A stretch of DNA of 6,836 nucleotides, taken from Gammaproteobacteria bacterium. Its GTDB lineage: Bacteria > Pseudomonadota > Gammaproteobacteria > Eutrophobiales > Eutrophobiaceae. Each line of letters starts with the position of its first letter. The stretch's first letter is position 1. This document shows positions 6,186 through 6,836 of the stretch, piece after piece. The stretch is from contig JACVQI010000121.1 in NCBI GenBank assembly GCA_015661095.1, positions 1 to 6,836 on the forward strand, given 5' to 3'. The notes under the pieces were generated by a model. The model did not search any database. It saw only the letters and a program-made list of their open reading frames with translations, and was not told the DNA's origin. Both the position numbers and the translations under genes were made by a program.

Positions 6186-6279
6186 TGCCGTCGCGCTCGG
6201 CATCGATGTCAGCCAGACAAAACAGCCGGCCACAATCCAGGAGCGGGCCTATTCCTCGCCGATCTGGTATACACCTTAG
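6169..6279 (+). pseudogene. Displaced C-terminal tail of the DUF3604 protein (frameshifted)
   Basis: In the frame one base on from the main reading frame, 36 codons read RHSLYDAVALGIDV, then QPATIQERAYSSPIWYTP, and stop at TAG (6277-6279). This ending (R-x-S/T-x-YDA..LG, then ..ATIQERA.SSPIWYTP) is how DUF3604 proteins normally finish. Deleting A6168 joins it exactly after the TP at 6162-6167. There is no long homopolymer at the junction, only CCC followed by A. The tail has no start codon of its own. Confidence 0.85.
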
Positions 6280-6293
6280 CAACAGTTACAAGG

Positions 6294-6328
6294 GAAAAGT
6301 TGAAAGTAGAAAGTTACGAGTGGAAAGT
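6294..6328. repeat. Five tandem 7-bp units (consensus NGAAAGT)
   Basis: The units read GAAAAGT, TGAAAGT, AGAAAGT, TACGAGT and GGAAAGT in exact 7-bp register, with the fourth degenerate. The array lies in the 128-bp stretch between the displaced DUF3604 tail and the beta-helix gene. It is purine-rich on the plus strand. No function can be assigned. Short heptameric arrays can arise by slippage. Confidence 0.6.
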
Positions 6329-6333
6329 GGGAG

Positions 6334-6349
6334 AATCAGATAACTGATT
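6334..6349. other. Small AT-rich hairpin after the DUF3604 gene
   Basis: AATCAG (6334-6339) pairs perfectly with CTGATT (6344-6349) around the loop ATAA, followed by only two more T residues (6350-6351). It could be a weak transcription end for the DUF3604 gene or an operator half. The stem is AT-rich and lacks a proper T-tract, so a terminator call is not safe. Confidence 0.25.
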
Positions 6350-6407
6350 TTGACAGTAATCTTTCGTTTTAATGCGGTTACTGATTGATTATGTTCCAGT
6401 GAACCAG

Positions 6408-6836
6408 ATGATGTTTGCCTGGAAACAATTTGTCATCCTCATGTCTACGCTCACAGTGGCATGTATTGCTGTAGCCACTGAGCTCGATGTGACAGAATAT
6501 GGACCAACTCTGATCGGTTGCGACCGGGCGAACACGCAGGTGACAATAGACGCCAGTGCCCAACTGGATCCGTCATGCACGTGGACGCGGGGTTTTAAAA
6601 TAACCGCTTCGGACGTGCTATTCGATTGCCAGGGCGCGCATATAGTATCCGGAAATCACCGCTACGGTATTCACATCACCGCCCCTGCCGATAAAGCATT
6701 GTCAAACATTACGGTACGCAATTGCCACGTCGAAGGGTTCCTGAACAATATTCGTGTCACACGCGCAGGGTTTCGCAAACTTACCGAGGGGCGGGAATAC
6801 GATCACGCTTATACAAACATCGTGATTGAGAACAGC
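6408..6836 (+). CDS. Exported right-handed parallel beta-helix protein (N-terminal part, cut by window edge)
   Basis: The frame is open to the window end. Two consecutive ATGs (6408, 6411) start a good signal peptide, MFAWKQFVILMSTLTVACIA then VAT/E, which gives about 143 visible residues. An in-frame ATG at 6372 exists but would put an awkward extension before the signal. None of the starts has a clear ribosome site. The mature part shows a pattern common in bacterial NosD/pectate-lyase-like beta-helix proteins: VTIDASAQLDPSCTWTRGFKI, SDVLFDCQGAHIVSG, YGIHIT, and the rung-like LSNITVRNCHVEGFLNNIRV and YTNIVIENS. Such proteins are periplasmic or surface-exposed and often bind or cleave polysaccharide. 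The catalytic region, if any, lies beyond the window. It follows the DUF3604 gene on the same strand with a spacer carrying a repeat and a hairpin, so co-transcription is uncertain. Confidence 0.8.
   Translation, partial: MMFAWKQFVILMSTLTVACIAVATELDVTEYGPTLIGCDRANTQVTIDASAQLDPSCTWTRGFKITASDVLFDCQGAHIVSGNHRYGIHITAPADKALSNITVRNCHVEGFLNNIRVTRAGFRKLTEGREYDHAYTNIVIENS

Noticed and set aside
6350..6355. TTGACA as a -35 element for the beta-helix gene
   Set aside because: At 16-18 nt the sequence is GC-rich (around ATGCGG) with no -10 likeness.
6372..6410. ATG at 6372 as the start of the beta-helix protein
   Set aside because: It adds MRLLIDYVPVNQ before an otherwise ordinary signal peptide and has no ribosome site; 6408/6411 fits better, though not decisively.

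Overview
The window looks like part of a chromosome from a gammaproteobacterium, probably aquatic or sediment-dwelling. This is inferred from moderate GC, perfect FNR/ANR-type operator sequences, a GTAGGTTGGG-type intergenic palindrome of the kind scattered through many gammaproteobacterial genomes, and families (DUF3604, exported SnoaL-like, VAO/PCMH-like flavoprotein) common in marine genomes. No rRNA, tRNA, CRISPR array, transposase or phage gene is visible.

Left part (1-3532): a divergent metabolic module. On the minus strand lie a 450-aa uroporphyrinogen-decarboxylase-fold (URO-D) protein (717-2069) and, downstream of it, the first 177 residues of an FAD-linked oxidase of the PCMH/VAO type (1-531, cut by the window edge). 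On the plus strand lies a second, related URO-D-fold protein of 413 aa (2291-3532). Neither URO-D protein carries the HemE signature or the His/Cys zinc ligands of the corrinoid methyltransferases MtaA/CmuA. Both have a Glu-Gly pair where the His-x-Cys-Gly motif is expected.

The most notable signal is regulatory. A perfect TTGAT-N4-ATCAA box lies in the divergent spacer (2203-2216) and another lies upstream of the flavoprotein gene (655-668). Each good -10 element sits 22-23 nt from its box, the geometry of class II FNR-activated promoters. The central box appears to be shared by both divergent URO-D promoters. The three genes therefore look like one oxygen- or NO-responsive regulon, switched on at low oxygen. 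Methyl or methoxyl transfer plus phenolic oxidation is a reasonable guess at function but is not proven.

Middle (3533-4427): a palindromic intergenic repeat (3537-3612) separates the plus-strand URO-D gene from a convergent gene for an exported SnoaL/NTF2-like protein (3618-4268, minus).

Right part (4428-6836): an exported DUF3604 protein with PHP-like metal-ligand motifs. Its last 36 family-typical residues lie in another frame after an apparent single-base insertion near 6168. A 7-bp tandem repeat and a small hairpin follow, then the start of an exported right-handed parallel beta-helix protein running off the window end. No FNR-type box was seen next to these right-hand genes, so they are probably not part of the module.
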